This document shows, in pieces, positions 52,910 to 61,215 of a stretch of 64,000 nt of DNA. Each line of letters begins with the position of its first letter. The stretch's first letter is position 1. The stretch lies in contig NZ_BQUV01000003.1 in NCBI RefSeq assembly GCF_022835695.1, forward strand, positions 698,283-762,282, in the 5' to 3' direction. This stretch comes from Bradyrhizobium sp. Ce-3. GTDB lineage: Bacteria > Pseudomonadota > Alphaproteobacteria > Rhizobiales > Xanthobacteraceae. The position numbers and the translations under genes are program-made. The notes under the pieces are model-generated. The model had not been told where the DNA came from. It made no database searches and saw nothing but the letters and a program-made list of their open reading frames with translations.

Positions 52910-54105
52910 CCTCGGGGGTGATCGCCGATTCCATCGTCAATCTCTGCGGCGCCATCGGCGTCGTGGTGGCGATGATGACGTTCTACCGGCGCGATCCGAG
53001 GAGCCCGCTGACCCGCCGCCTGCTGCTCGCGCTCGGCGTGATCGCACTCCTGTTCCTCGACCGTGGCGTTGCGTGGTGGAGCGGAAGCCGGCTGCTCGAC
53101 CGCCTCTCGGTGATCCCGGCCGCGCTGATCCCGCTCGGCGCGCTGATCGTCACCGAAGGCATCCTGCGCCGGCACGCGCCGCGCGCGGTCAAGATCGCGG
53201 CGCTCGCGGGCGCCATCCTGCTCGGCCTCGGCGGCCTGTTCGGGCTGCAGCGCTTTGCGATGCCTTATGCAGTCGCGGTGGCGCTGTTCCAGCTGGTTGG
53301 CTTTGCGACCTGCGCGCTGCTGCTGGCAACACGCGACCGCGCCGCGCTGATGGCTTCGGAAAACCGCAGCATCGGCCGCATGGCGGTCGGCGCGCTGGTG
53401 GTGATCCCGTTCATCCTCACCGACTTCCGCACGCTATTCCCGGACATTCCGGTCCGGCTCGGCGCGCTGGGAGCGCTGCTCACCGTGACCGTGATGCTGA
53501 TCGCCGGCGGCGGCGCCGAGACGCGCCGCCATGGCCTTGCGATGATGGCGCTGCGGCTGATCTCGTCGGGTCTGCTCGGGCTTGCCGCCGCCTTCATGGC
53601 GCCCGACGTCGACGCCGCGCAGATGGTCCGGTTCGTCGCCGTCGCAATCGCCGGCGTGCTGACCATCGGGCTGATGACGGATGCGCTGCGTGCGCTGTTC
53701 GAATCGCAGGAGCCCGGCGTGCTCAATTCGGTCGCGGCATCGCCGGCGCAGACCCGTGAGCAGCTGATCGCCGAGCTCGCGCGGCATCCGATCTTCGAGA
53801 GCGCGCGGCGCTTCCGCGAAGACGAGCTCGCGCTTTACGATCCGCCGCTGCTGCGCGATTTCCTGTCGGCCCGGCGCGTGCTGCGCAGGCCCGACGCGCC
53901 GTGGGGACTGGCGCCGACCGACCCGGCCGCCGAGCGCATGGTCTCGCTGATGTCGGCCAACAACGCCACTCATGTGATCGTGCTCGCGCATGATCCGCTC
54001 GACCTGATCGTGCTGGCCGTGCCGGTCACCGCCGCCGATCCGGCCACCGAAACCGCGCTGGCGCTGGTGCGGCGGCTGCTGGCGCTGACCCCGGAGGCCA
54101 AATGA
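52906..54105 (+). CDS. Polytopic membrane protein of the cassette
   Basis: A 399-residue protein with about nine hydrophobic helices in the first 290 residues (for example LGVIALLFLDRGVAWW, LSVIPAALIPLGALIVTEGIL, AGAILLGLGGLFG, MAVGALVVIPFILTDF) and a 110-residue cytosolic tail (TREQLIAELARHPIFESARRF onwards). The layout is that of a sensor or of a membrane-bound acyl carrier partner; no family is recognised. ATG 52906 overlaps the upstream stop; the longer frame to 52786 is discarded. Confidence 0.75.
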   Translation: MTSGVIADSIVNLCGAIGVVVAMMTFYRRDPRSPLTRRLLLALGVIALLFLDRGVAWWSGSRLLDRLSVIPAALIPLGALIVTEGILRRHAPRAVKIAALAGAILLGLGGLFGLQRFAMPYAVAVALFQLVGFATCALLLATRDRAALMASENRSIGRMAVGALVVIPFILTDFRTLFPDIPVRLGALGALLTVTVMLIAGGGAETRRHGLAMMALRLISSGLLGLAAAFMAPDVDAAQMVRFVAVAIAGVLTIGLMTDALRALFESQEPGVLNSVAASPAQTREQLIAELARHPIFESARRFREDELALYDPPLLRDFLSARRVLRRPDAPWGLAPTDPAAERMVSLMSANNATHVIVLAHDPLDLIVLAVPVTAADPATETALALVRRLLALTPEAK

Positions 54106-55223
54106 CGCCCGAGATCAGGGAGGGTGATCGCAAGGCGGCCTTCGACGCCGCGCTCAATGCCTATGGGCCCGACAGTCTCTATGTGCCGCCGCTGTGGAGC
54201 GATTTCGACCGGATGTTCGATTCCGCCAAGAACCCGTTCGTCACCGAAAGCCATGGCCGCTATGCGCTGTTCTCGGCGCATCGCGACGGAAAGCCGGTCG
54301 GCCGCATCGCCGCCTCGATCCACGATGCGTCCAACCGCAAGCACGGCACCCGCCACGGCGCGTTCGGCTTCTTCGACTGTATCGACGACGTCGAAGTGGC
54401 CGATGCGCTGCTGCGCGCCGCCGAGCAATGGCTGTCGGCGCGCGGCATGAGCCGGGTCGCCGGCAATTTCAATCTCACTGCGATGCAGCAGATCGGGGTG
54501 ATGACCGACGGCTTCGACCACGCGCCGTTCACCGACATGATGTGGTCGCCGCCGCATATCGCGCAGCATCTCGAGCGCACCGGCTATGCGGCGACCTTCC
54601 CGATGACGACGTTCGAGATCGCGCTCGACGGCGGCAGGCCGGAGCAACTGCTCGGCGACAAGCAGCGCGCGGTGCTGGCCGACAAGGACTTCGTCTGGCA
54701 GCCGATCAAGCGTTCCGCCTTCAAGGTGCGGCTGGAGGATGCGCGCCTGATCCTTAATGACGGCTTCGCCGACAATCCGATGTTCGTGCCGCCGACCGCG
54801 GCCGAATATCTGTTCCAGGCCGGCGACATGATGTGGATCATCGACAAGCGGATTTCGACCGTGGTCTATCACCGCGGCCGGCCCGCCGGCGCGATCATCG
54901 CGATTCCCGATCTCAATCCCTTGATCAAGGCGGTCGGCGGCCGGATCGGGCTGACGGCGCCGTTCAGATTCGTGGCGCACCGCATGATGAACACTCGCGC
55001 CGTGCTGATCTATCAGTCGGTCTGCCGCGATCTGCACAATCGCGGCCTCAACGGCGCGATGCTCTACCGCACCGCGCTGGCGCTGCAAGAGGCCGGCTAC
55101 CGCACGCTCGGCGGCACCTGGATCGCTGACATCAACGCGCCGTCGCTACGCCAGGTCGAGAAGGCCGGCGCCACGCCGCTGCACCGGCTGCATCTGTTCA
55201 CCAAAAGGCTGGCCGCAGCATGA
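54102..55223 (+). CDS. GNAT-like acyltransferase (YghO-type), fourth gene of the cassette
   Basis: A 373-residue protein similar to the YghO-like group of GNAT relatives: an N-terminal YVPPLWSDFDRMFDSAKNPF block, a nucleotide-like RVAGNFNLTAMQQIGVMTDGFD block where relatives have GPFNxSxNEExGxLVDGFD, and a C-terminal second GNAT half (GYRTLGGTWIADINAPSLRQVEKAGAT), which ends like an acetyl-CoA fold. These proteins have two fused halves. Overlaps its neighbours by four bases each. Confidence 0.78.
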   Translation: MTPEIREGDRKAAFDAALNAYGPDSLYVPPLWSDFDRMFDSAKNPFVTESHGRYALFSAHRDGKPVGRIAASIHDASNRKHGTRHGAFGFFDCIDDVEVADALLRAAEQWLSARGMSRVAGNFNLTAMQQIGVMTDGFDHAPFTDMMWSPPHIAQHLERTGYAATFPMTTFEIALDGGRPEQLLGDKQRAVLADKDFVWQPIKRSAFKVRLEDARLILNDGFADNPMFVPPTAAEYLFQAGDMMWIIDKRISTVVYHRGRPAGAIIAIPDLNPLIKAVGGRIGLTAPFRFVAHRMMNTRAVLIYQSVCRDLHNRGLNGAMLYRTALALQEAGYRTLGGTWIADINAPSLRQVEKAGATPLHRLHLFTKRLAAA

Positions 55224-56215
55224 GCGAGCTGTCGCCGGATTTGCTGCGCGAGCTGGTCGCCGAGGCGCGGCTGGCGCCGAGCGTCCACAACATCCAGCCG
55301 ACGCGCTGGCGCCTCGTCGATGGCGGGCGACTGGCGCTGGTCGACGACACCACCGTGCGGGCGCCGGTCGCGGATCCCGCCGGGCATGATGTGCTCGTGT
55401 CGCACGGCGCGGCACTGGAGGGCATGAGCCTTGCGCTCAACCGCCGCGGCTTCGCCATCACGGGCATGACCACGATCGAGCAACCGCTGTCACCGCAATT
55501 TGCCGCGCTGTGCAGCTTTGCGATCAGGCAAGGTGTCGCGCCGGATCCGTTGGCGGATCACGTGGCGCACCGCATGTCGTGGCGCGGCAGGTTCGTGGCG
55601 TCGCCGGACGATGTCGCGCCGTTGGCGCAACTTGCCGTCGCGCGTGACGATCTGATCTACATCGGTCATCGCCAGGCGATTGCCGAGATCGCCGGCTGGG
55701 CCGACCAGGCCGAGTTCTCCTTTGTCCGCGGCGACGCGTATCGGGCTGAGTTGCTGGCATGGATGCGGCTGTCGCCCGAGCATCCGCATTATCTGCTGGA
55801 CGGTCTCAACCGTGATGCGCTCGCCATGAACGCGGTCGAGGCCACCGCCGCCCGCTACGTGCTCGGCGGCCTGTTCAAACCGCTCGACCGTCTCGGCATC
55901 GCCGCGTCGTTGCTGTCGGACGGCGCCAAGACCGCGTCGGCCTCGGCGATCGTCCTGTTCTGTCGTCCGGTCGGTGAGGATCCACTCACGACGGGACGGC
56001 ATTTCTACCGCTGCTGGCTCGAGATCGACCGCGCTGGCTTTGCGGCGTGCCCGATCTCGGCGCTGGCAGATCACCCCGACTTCAATGATCGGCTGCGGCA
56101 GCTCGGCAGGATTGGCGGCGACCTGCGCCTCGTCAACGTGTTCCGCATCGGCCGGCCGCCAAAGCCGTTGAAACCGCGGCATTTCCGGCTGCCGGTCGAT
56201 CGGCTCGTGGTCTGA
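55220..56215 (+). CDS. Nitroreductase-fold (Acg-like) protein, last gene of the cassette
   Basis: A 331-residue protein of the nitroreductase superfamily: LVAEARLAPSVHNIQPTRWRL carries the FMN phosphate-binding S-x-x-N-x-Q-P-W-like motif (here SVHNIQPTRW), and the C-terminal half has the second nitroreductase block. The length fits the two-half, Acg-like forms that are often poor at reducing nitro compounds and may bind rather than turn over flavin. ATG 55220 overlaps the upstream stop (ATGA). In other organisms nitroreductase and ThiF domains can occur in one chain, which supports a functional link here. Confidence 0.83.
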   Translation: MSELSPDLLRELVAEARLAPSVHNIQPTRWRLVDGGRLALVDDTTVRAPVADPAGHDVLVSHGAALEGMSLALNRRGFAITGMTTIEQPLSPQFAALCSFAIRQGVAPDPLADHVAHRMSWRGRFVASPDDVAPLAQLAVARDDLIYIGHRQAIAEIAGWADQAEFSFVRGDAYRAELLAWMRLSPEHPHYLLDGLNRDALAMNAVEATAARYVLGGLFKPLDRLGIAASLLSDGAKTASASAIVLFCRPVGEDPLTTGRHFYRCWLEIDRAGFAACPISALADHPDFNDRLRQLGRIGGDLRLVNVFRIGRPPKPLKPRHFRLPVDRLVV

Positions 56216-56281
56216 AAAATAAGCTGCAATCCCCGCTGTCAAAGCTTCACGGGGTCGTGCTATGACGCCGCCCGCGAACCA

Positions 56282-56503
56282 ATGACCGGTGAGATGATGT
56301 CGAAGCAATCGCTGCGCGAGGAGGCCGAGCGCCTGATCCGCGAGACCATGGAAAAGCGGAACCTGGTCATCAAGCAGGGCACGACCCGGATCGAGGCGGT
56401 CTGCGGCAAATGCGGCGCGCCGAACCGGGTGCAGGCGGAAAAGGGCCAGACCCGCGTCAAGTTCACCTGCAAGAACTGCGACCAAAAGCAGGAAACGCTC
56501 TGA
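56282..56503 (+). CDS. Small zinc-ribbon protein
   Basis: A 73-residue protein: a charged helical N-terminus, then CGKCGAPN (CxxC) and, 24 residues on, CKNC (CxxC), which give one treble-clef/zinc-ribbon site. The start is uncertain between ATG 56282, 56294 and 56297; GGTGAG lies between them. It is 66 bases behind the nitroreductase gene on the same strand. Possible nucleic-acid or protein-binding adaptor. Confidence 0.65.
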   Translation: MTGEMMSKQSLREEAERLIRETMEKRNLVIKQGTTRIEAVCGKCGAPNRVQAEKGQTRVKFTCKNCDQKQETL

Positions 56504-56512
56504 GCGAGGGTT

Positions 56513-56558
56513 CCGTCATCCCCGCGCAAAGGCGAAGCCTGTGCGCGGGGGTGACGGG
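56513..56558. repeat. Hairpin repeat (CGTCATCCCCGCGC type)
   Basis: CCGTCATCCCCGCGCAAAGG pairs with CGCGGGGGTGACGG; loop in between includes GCGAAGCC. This is a common intergenic palindrome of this genus and could end transcripts of the zinc-ribbon gene. Confidence 0.65.
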
Positions 56559-56606
56559 ATAGTCCGCAGCTGTCGGGGCCGAGCGTAACCCGCCCCACGA
56601 AGCACC

Positions 56607-57182
56607 CTACTTGAACACTTCGCAGACTGTGGTGTGATCCGGCGGGATCTGGCGCGCGGTCCGCAGCGAGACGTTGTGCCACCAGGCCTCCAGCGCGTGG
56701 CGGTCGCAGGCGAGCTTCACGCTCATGCCGCCGGCAAATGTGATCCAGTCCGCAAAGCTCGACCGCGACACCGCGATCACGACCGGAATATCGGCATCGA
56801 GCGCGCGCTCGATCACGAAGCCGAGGCCCTTGCCGTCGCGTTCGCGCTTGCCGAAGCGGTTGATGATGACGAGATCGGCGCCGTCAGCGAGCGCGTCAGC
56901 GACACGGGCGCCGGCGGCCTGCAGCCGCGACAGATCGAGCTTGCAGCCGGTGGCACCAGAACTTGTAGCACTCGGTGCCGGCGGCTGCGCCAGCAGCAGC
57001 GTCTCGCCGCTGTGCACCAGCACCGCCGACAGGCTGGAATCGGCGCATTGGCCCGTCTGAACCATGCCGACCACGCGGGTGCCCTGCGCCTTCAGCTCGA
57101 CGGCGAAATCCCGCAGGATCGCGTCGGGATCGTCATTGTCGTCATAGACCAGGGCGGCGAGGTCGCATTGGGCGTCGAACAT
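56607..57182 (-). CDS. DUF2478 family protein
   Basis: A 191-residue protein that follows the DUF2478 pattern: LAALVYDDNDDPDAILRDFAVEL, RVVGMVQTGQC, GCKLDLSRLQAAGARVADAL, and DLVIINRFGKRERDGKG with the final WITFAGGMSVKLACD. DUF2478 proteins have a P-loop-NTPase-like fold and tend to occur next to molybdate or molybdopterin genes; here mosB-mosA are 11 kb away, so the link is only suggestive. ATG 57182 is chosen; the frame runs on into the aldehyde dehydrogenase gene. Confidence 0.8.
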   Translation of the reverse strand: MFDAQCDLAALVYDDNDDPDAILRDFAVELKAQGTRVVGMVQTGQCADSSLSAVLVHSGETLLLAQPPAPSATSSGATGCKLDLSRLQAAGARVADALADGADLVIINRFGKRERDGKGLGFVIERALDADIPVVIAVSRSSFADWITFAGGMSVKLACDRHALEAWWHNVSLRTARQIPPDHTTVCEVFK

Positions 57183-57277
57183 GATGGGCTCTGTTCGTTG
57201 TGGGGGAGAACGGCGGCCGCGGCGCCAAGGGGGGGCCAAGAGGGGCGTCAAGGCGTCGCGGCCGCATGTTTTGGGGA

Positions 57278-58687
57278 TCAGGCGGCCGGCGGGCCGTTGA
57301 TGATCTGCAGCTGGGTGAATTCGGCGAGGCCTTCCTCGGCGAATTCGGTGCCGATGCCCGACTGCTTGGCGCCGCCGAACGGAATGTTCGGCGCCATGTC
57401 GAGGTGCTTGTTGATCCACACCGTGCCGGCCTCGATCTGGGTCGCGATCTCATGCGCCCGCTTGATGTCGGACGACCACACCGATGCGCCGAGGCCGTAG
57501 GTGGTGGCATTGGCGCGGCGGATCACGTCATCCTTGTCGGAATATTTGATCAGCGGCAGCACCGGACCGAATTGCTCCTCGTCGACCAGCTTCGAGCCCT
57601 CCTTGATGTCGCGCACGATGGTCGGCTCGATGAAGTAGCCGGGACGATCCATCGCGGAGCCGCCGGCAACCACCTTGCCGTTCTTGTGCGCGTCTTCGAG
57701 GAATGCCTTCACCTTCTCGTACTGCATCTTGTTCTGCAGCGGGCCGAGCTTGGTGCCCTGCTTGGAGCCGTCGTCGACCACGGTGTTCTTGGCGATCGCG
57801 ACCAGCTCGTTGCAGATTTCGTCATAGACCGACTCGTGCACATAGAGCCGCTTGATGGCGAGACAGACCTGGCCGGAATTCTGGAACGCGCCTTCGAAGA
57901 TGCCGGGCGCGACCTTCTTCGGATCGACGTCGTCGAGCACGATGCCGGCGTCGTTGCCGCCGAGCTCGAGCGTGATCCGCTTCAGGGTCTGCGATGCGCT
58001 CGCCATCACCTTCTGGCCGGTCGCGGTCGAGCCGGTGAAGGAGATCTTGCGGATGTCAGGATGCTTGGTCATGTGATCGCCGAGATCGTTGGCGTCGGCG
58101 ATGAAGTTCAGCACGCCCTTCGGCAGGATGTCCTTGACCAGTTCGGCAAAGCGCAGCGAGGCCAGCGGCGTGGTGGGCGCAGGCTTCACCACCAGCGTGT
58201 TGCCGGCGAGCAGCGCCGACGGCAGCTTGAATGCCAGGATCAGCAGCGGATAGTTCCAGGGAATGATCGCGCCGACCACGCCGAGCGGGCGGCGATAGGC
58301 CTCGACCTTGCGGTCGCCGGAGTTCTCGATCACGCGCATCGGCAGCTCGAGCGAGCCGAGATAGCGGAAGAAACCGGCCATGCCCATCACCTCGCCGGTG
58401 GCGTCGGCGAGCGGCTTGCCCTGTTCGCTGGTCAGGATGTGCGCGAGCTCGTTGGCGTTGGCCTCGATCGCCTCGGCCATCTTGATGACGAGCTTGCGGC
58501 GCTCCTCCATCGGCGTGGCGGCCCAGGCCGGGTAGGCGGCCTTGGCGGCGGCGACGGCCTGGTCGAGCTGCTCCTTGGAGGCGCGCGGGCACTGCGCCAC
58601 CACCTCTTCGGTCGCCGGATTGAGCACCGGCATCGTGCTGGCGCCGGGTACCATCTTGCCGTCGATGAGAAGACTGTAATCGCTCAT
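57278..58687 (-). CDS. Aldehyde dehydrogenase family protein
   Basis: A 469-residue NAD(P)-dependent aldehyde dehydrogenase. The catalytic cysteine is in FQNSGQVCLAIKR, the general base Glu in LELGGNDAGIVL and the nucleotide loop is GSTATGQKV; IIPWNYPL lies near 142. The insertion-free C-terminus ends PFGGAKQSGIGTE. Typical of succinate-semialdehyde/betaine aldehyde-like branches; substrate undetermined. AGGGAG precedes ATG 58687. The DUF2478 gene follows on the same strand. Confidence 0.9.
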   Translation of the reverse strand: MSDYSLLIDGKMVPGASTMPVLNPATEEVVAQCPRASKEQLDQAVAAAKAAYPAWAATPMEERRKLVIKMAEAIEANANELAHILTSEQGKPLADATGEVMGMAGFFRYLGSLELPMRVIENSGDRKVEAYRRPLGVVGAIIPWNYPLLILAFKLPSALLAGNTLVVKPAPTTPLASLRFAELVKDILPKGVLNFIADANDLGDHMTKHPDIRKISFTGSTATGQKVMASASQTLKRITLELGGNDAGIVLDDVDPKKVAPGIFEGAFQNSGQVCLAIKRLYVHESVYDEICNELVAIAKNTVVDDGSKQGTKLGPLQNKMQYEKVKAFLEDAHKNGKVVAGGSAMDRPGYFIEPTIVRDIKEGSKLVDEEQFGPVLPLIKYSDKDDVIRRANATTYGLGASVWSSDIKRAHEIATQIEAGTVWINKHLDMAPNIPFGGAKQSGIGTEFAEEGLAEFTQLQIINGPPAA

Positions 58688-59034
58688 AGGCTTTGCTCTC
58701 CCTGGTCAAACGGGCCGTTCGGGCCTCGCTATATCCTGTCATATATCACGGCTGCGGAACGGAAGCCACGGCCATAAGCTGCGCGCCCGGCACTGCCGAG
58801 CCGCCTGAACCCTCGAGAAAACGTCGAAGAAAATGCAGCCGGAAATTCGATCCCGCCTTTGTGACCATTAATTCGCCGTTGCCGGCCCGGCGTCAACCGG
58901 AGCCGCGCGCGCTTCAAGCAATTCTAACGCCGCCTGCGATCGTGCCGGATGGAACAGCCTCTATAGTCGGGGCTGGACGCTCGTCGTCTTCACGATATAT
59001 TGGAGTGAATATAACGATAATCCGGAGTGCTCGC
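58688..59034. other. Divergent intergenic region
   Basis: 347 bases between the aldehyde dehydrogenase and a hypothetical gene. AT-rich patches near 58727-58752 (CTATATCCTGTCATATATCA) and 58990-59020 (CGATATATTGG...ATAACGATAATCC) are likely promoter areas for the two divergent genes. No open frame with a ribosome site was found. Confidence 0.4.
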
Positions 59035-59415
59035 ATGCAGATCGAAACCCAGGAGCTCACCACCTGCGAAGTCGCGTCCGATGGCTGCGCGATTTCGCTC
59101 GGGTTCGTGGACGGCAAGGGCGAGCCCGCAACCATCCGCCTGTCGATCAACCAGGTCGGCGCGCTGGTCATGACGTTGCCCGGGCTGATCAGTAAGGCGC
59201 TGCAGACCCGTTTCGGCGACCAGTCGCTGCGCTACGCCTATCCGCTGGACTCATGGATCATCGAGCAGTCGACCGATCCGGCCCAGGGCATGATGACGCT
59301 GAAGACCTCGGACGGCTTCAGCGTCTGCTTCTCGATCCCACGCGCCCAGCAGAGCGAGCTCGGCGAAGCGTTGGTGTCGCAGCCCGCGACGCCGGTGCGG
59401 GTACGGGCGAATTAG
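59035..59415 (+). CDS. Hypothetical protein
   Basis: A 126-residue soluble protein with GGAG seven bases before ATG 59035. It begins MQIETQELTTCEVASDGCAI and has alternating hydrophobic strands (ATIRLSINQVGALVMTLPGLI) suggesting a small beta-rich fold; no signal peptide or known motif. The open frame to 58693 is discarded. Rhizobial codon use supports coding. Confidence 0.7.
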   Translation: MQIETQELTTCEVASDGCAISLGFVDGKGEPATIRLSINQVGALVMTLPGLISKALQTRFGDQSLRYAYPLDSWIIEQSTDPAQGMMTLKTSDGFSVCFSIPRAQQSELGEALVSQPATPVRVRAN

Positions 59416-59450
59416 CTGGATGCGGTGACATCCGCCCGGACTCAATCTTT

Positions 59451-59490
59451 CGTCATTCCGGGGCGCGCGATCGCGCACCGGGGAATGACG
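59451..59490. repeat. Hairpin repeat (CGTCATTCCGGGGCGCG type)
   Basis: CGTCATTCC(GG)GGCGCGCGA mirrors TCGCGCACCGGGGAATGACG: a near-perfect 40-base palindrome between convergent genes. Typical dispersed element of this genus and a plausible bidirectional transcript end. Confidence 0.7.
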
Positions 59491-59520
59491 AGAGGGTGGG
59501 TTACGTTTCGCCAACCCATC

Positions 59521-60465
59521 CTACGCATCTACATCCCTTGCCTTGCGCGCCTCCGGCGTAGCCCCGGCCCGGTGCCGGGTTGAGTTCCGAAAGATCTCGA
59601 TATTTTCGGCAAGCCATTGCGGCAGCGTTCTCGGCGACTTGCCGGTCAATAGCTCGACAGTCGAGGTGGTCTCTCCGAGAGCGGATTCGCGAAACATCTG
59701 GTCCAGCCCGACCAGCAAATCGGCGACCAGAGGCGGGAGGCCGTCCGCCAGCAGCGTGGCTCGCTGTTCCTCGGTCGATCGATGGCTGTAGACGACCGGG
59801 TGGCCGAGCAAATTCGACAGTTGCTCAGCAACCTGCGGCATGGTCCAGGCCTGTGTCCCGGTCAGATGATAGGCGCGCTGCGACTCCGGGCTGAATTCCT
59901 CGAGCAGTGCCACGCGTGCCACGCTGGCGACGTCACGGGTATCGATGAAGTTCACGCTCCCCTCGCCAGCCGCGCCCGCCCAGGAGCCGGCGGCGATTTG
60001 ATCAGCCGAGCGCTTGAGGATGTCGACGTATGCCGAAGGCCGCAGGACTGTCGACGCCACCGGCTGCTGAGCCAGATGTGCCTCGATTTGCATATGCCAG
60101 GCAAAAGGATTGAGGCGAGATGCCGGCCCCAAGGCGGAGAGCTTGACAATATGGCGGACGCCGGCAGCCACGGCGGCGTCGATCAACGCGATCTCGTTCG
60201 CCACTTGCCGTGGCGACGTACCGTGCGAAACGAACAGCCGATCGGTACCACGAAGCGCGTTCTGAAGCGTATCCGGCTGATCGAAATCGACAGCGGCGAT
60301 GCTGGCACCCTTGGGCAGTTGAGGCGCGTCGGGCCGCCGGGTCAGCACCGTGATATCGACCGGATCGGAAGCGAGGAGGCTGGCCAGCGTCGAGCCGACG
60401 CGACCTGTGGCACCGGCGATCGCGATCCGCGGCTTGTGCGACACCGTTTGGATTTCCTTGGACAT
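59521..60465 (-). CDS. NmrA-like/NAD(P)-binding atypical SDR
   Basis: A 314-residue NmrA/HSCARG-type atypical short-chain dehydrogenase. N-terminal cofactor motif IAIAGATGRVGSTL (GxxGxxG, about residues 16-29), LTRRPDAPQLPKG gives the arginine that contacts NADP phosphate, and the body has VSHGTSPRQVANEIALIDAAV. ATG 60465 follows GGGAGA; the longer frame to 60534 would run through the operator sites. It diverges from a TetR gene across two operators. Quinone reductase or redox-sensor roles are known in the family. Confidence 0.85.
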   Translation of the reverse strand: MSKEIQTVSHKPRIAIAGATGRVGSTLASLLASDPVDITVLTRRPDAPQLPKGASIAAVDFDQPDTLQNALRGTDRLFVSHGTSPRQVANEIALIDAAVAAGVRHIVKLSALGPASRLNPFAWHMQIEAHLAQQPVASTVLRPSAYVDILKRSADQIAAGSWAGAAGEGSVNFIDTRDVASVARVALLEEFSPESQRAYHLTGTQAWTMPQVAEQLSNLLGHPVVYSHRSTEEQRATLLADGLPPLVADLLVGLDQMFRESALGETTSTVELLTGKSPRTLPQWLAENIEIFRNSTRHRAGATPEARKARDVDA

Positions 60466-60485
60466 AGCGAAATCTCCCTCGTATC

Positions 60486-60525
60486 TTGGAACGATCGATC
60501 CAACATACATGGAACGATCGTTCCA
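60486..60525. promoter_or_regulatory. Two TetR operators between the NmrA-like and tetR genes
   Basis: TTGGAACGATCGATCCAA (60486-60503) and the perfect 16-base palindrome TGGAACGATCGTTCCA (60510-60525). Both lie in the 80-base divergent region. The second differs at one base from the site at 1689-1704, near a different TetR. Confidence 0.75.
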
Positions 60526-60545
60526 AGATGTCAAGCGGGGTGCTT

Positions 60546-61133
60546 ATGAGCGGCAAGCCACAATTCGATGAAGTCGCCGTGATCGCTGCGGCAATCGAGG
60601 TTTTCTGGCGCAACGGCTATGCGGCCGCTGCCATCAGCGATCTGACAGAGGCCACGGGCCTGTCGCGCTCCAGTCTCTATCAGCGCTTCCAGGACAAAGA
60701 CGGCTTGTTCCGGGAAGCCCTTGCAGCTTATACGCAGCGCGTCTTGCGGCGCATGAACTCTGCCAAAGCCAATACCGCGCGCGGGCGGCTGAGCGCGTTG
60801 CTGCGCGCATTTTTGCCGGACAGATCCCGGCCTGCGGGATGCCTGATCGGGCGAAGCTGTGCCGAGATTTCGGCACTATCCAAAGCAGGACAGACCGCCA
60901 CACTGGCAGCTGCGGCGCGTCAGCGTGACGTTTTGGCAGGCATTCTGCGTGAAGGCGTGGTGGCGGGTGAGCTGGCCGAGGATACCGACATCGATGCTAT
61001 GGCTTGGTATTATCTCGGTGTGCTGCAGGCCGTATTGAACTTCCCGCAAGTGGGTGGTGATCCGAGCATGCTCGATCGCATGATCGACGTCGCCATGTCG
61101 GTTTGGCCCGGCACTCGTCTCGGCGGCTCATGA
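60546..61133 (+). CDS. TetR family transcriptional regulator
   Basis: A 195-residue TetR. HTH about 8-55: AAIEVFWRNGYAAAAISDLTEATGLSRSSLYQRFQDKDGLF, and a C-terminal domain with GCLIGRSCAEIS, found in regulators of the same branch as the one at 40042. ATG 60546 has GGGGTG before it; ATG 60528 and 60486 are in frame, the latter inside the operator. Expected to repress itself and the NmrA-like gene. Confidence 0.86.
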   Translation: MSGKPQFDEVAVIAAAIEVFWRNGYAAAAISDLTEATGLSRSSLYQRFQDKDGLFREALAAYTQRVLRRMNSAKANTARGRLSALLRAFLPDRSRPAGCLIGRSCAEISALSKAGQTATLAAAARQRDVLAGILREGVVAGELAEDTDIDAMAWYYLGVLQAVLNFPQVGGDPSMLDRMIDVAMSVWPGTRLGGS

Positions 61134-61215
61134 CGTCAGTGCAAGCCAACGGGCCGCGCGAATGCGCGCCCGATGACTGGCTTCGTCGCCTCGCTCTTCG
61201 CAACTGACGGTGTAA

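Noticed and set aside
50982-56215. Known azole-forming RiPP (TOMM) cluster
   Set aside because: ThiF-like and nitroreductase genes are present, but YcaO and a precursor peptide are not, and two acyltransferases do not fit.
57200-58777. 525-codon plus-strand frame opposite the first aldehyde dehydrogenase
   Set aside because: Same reason: antisense shadow of a recognised enzyme.
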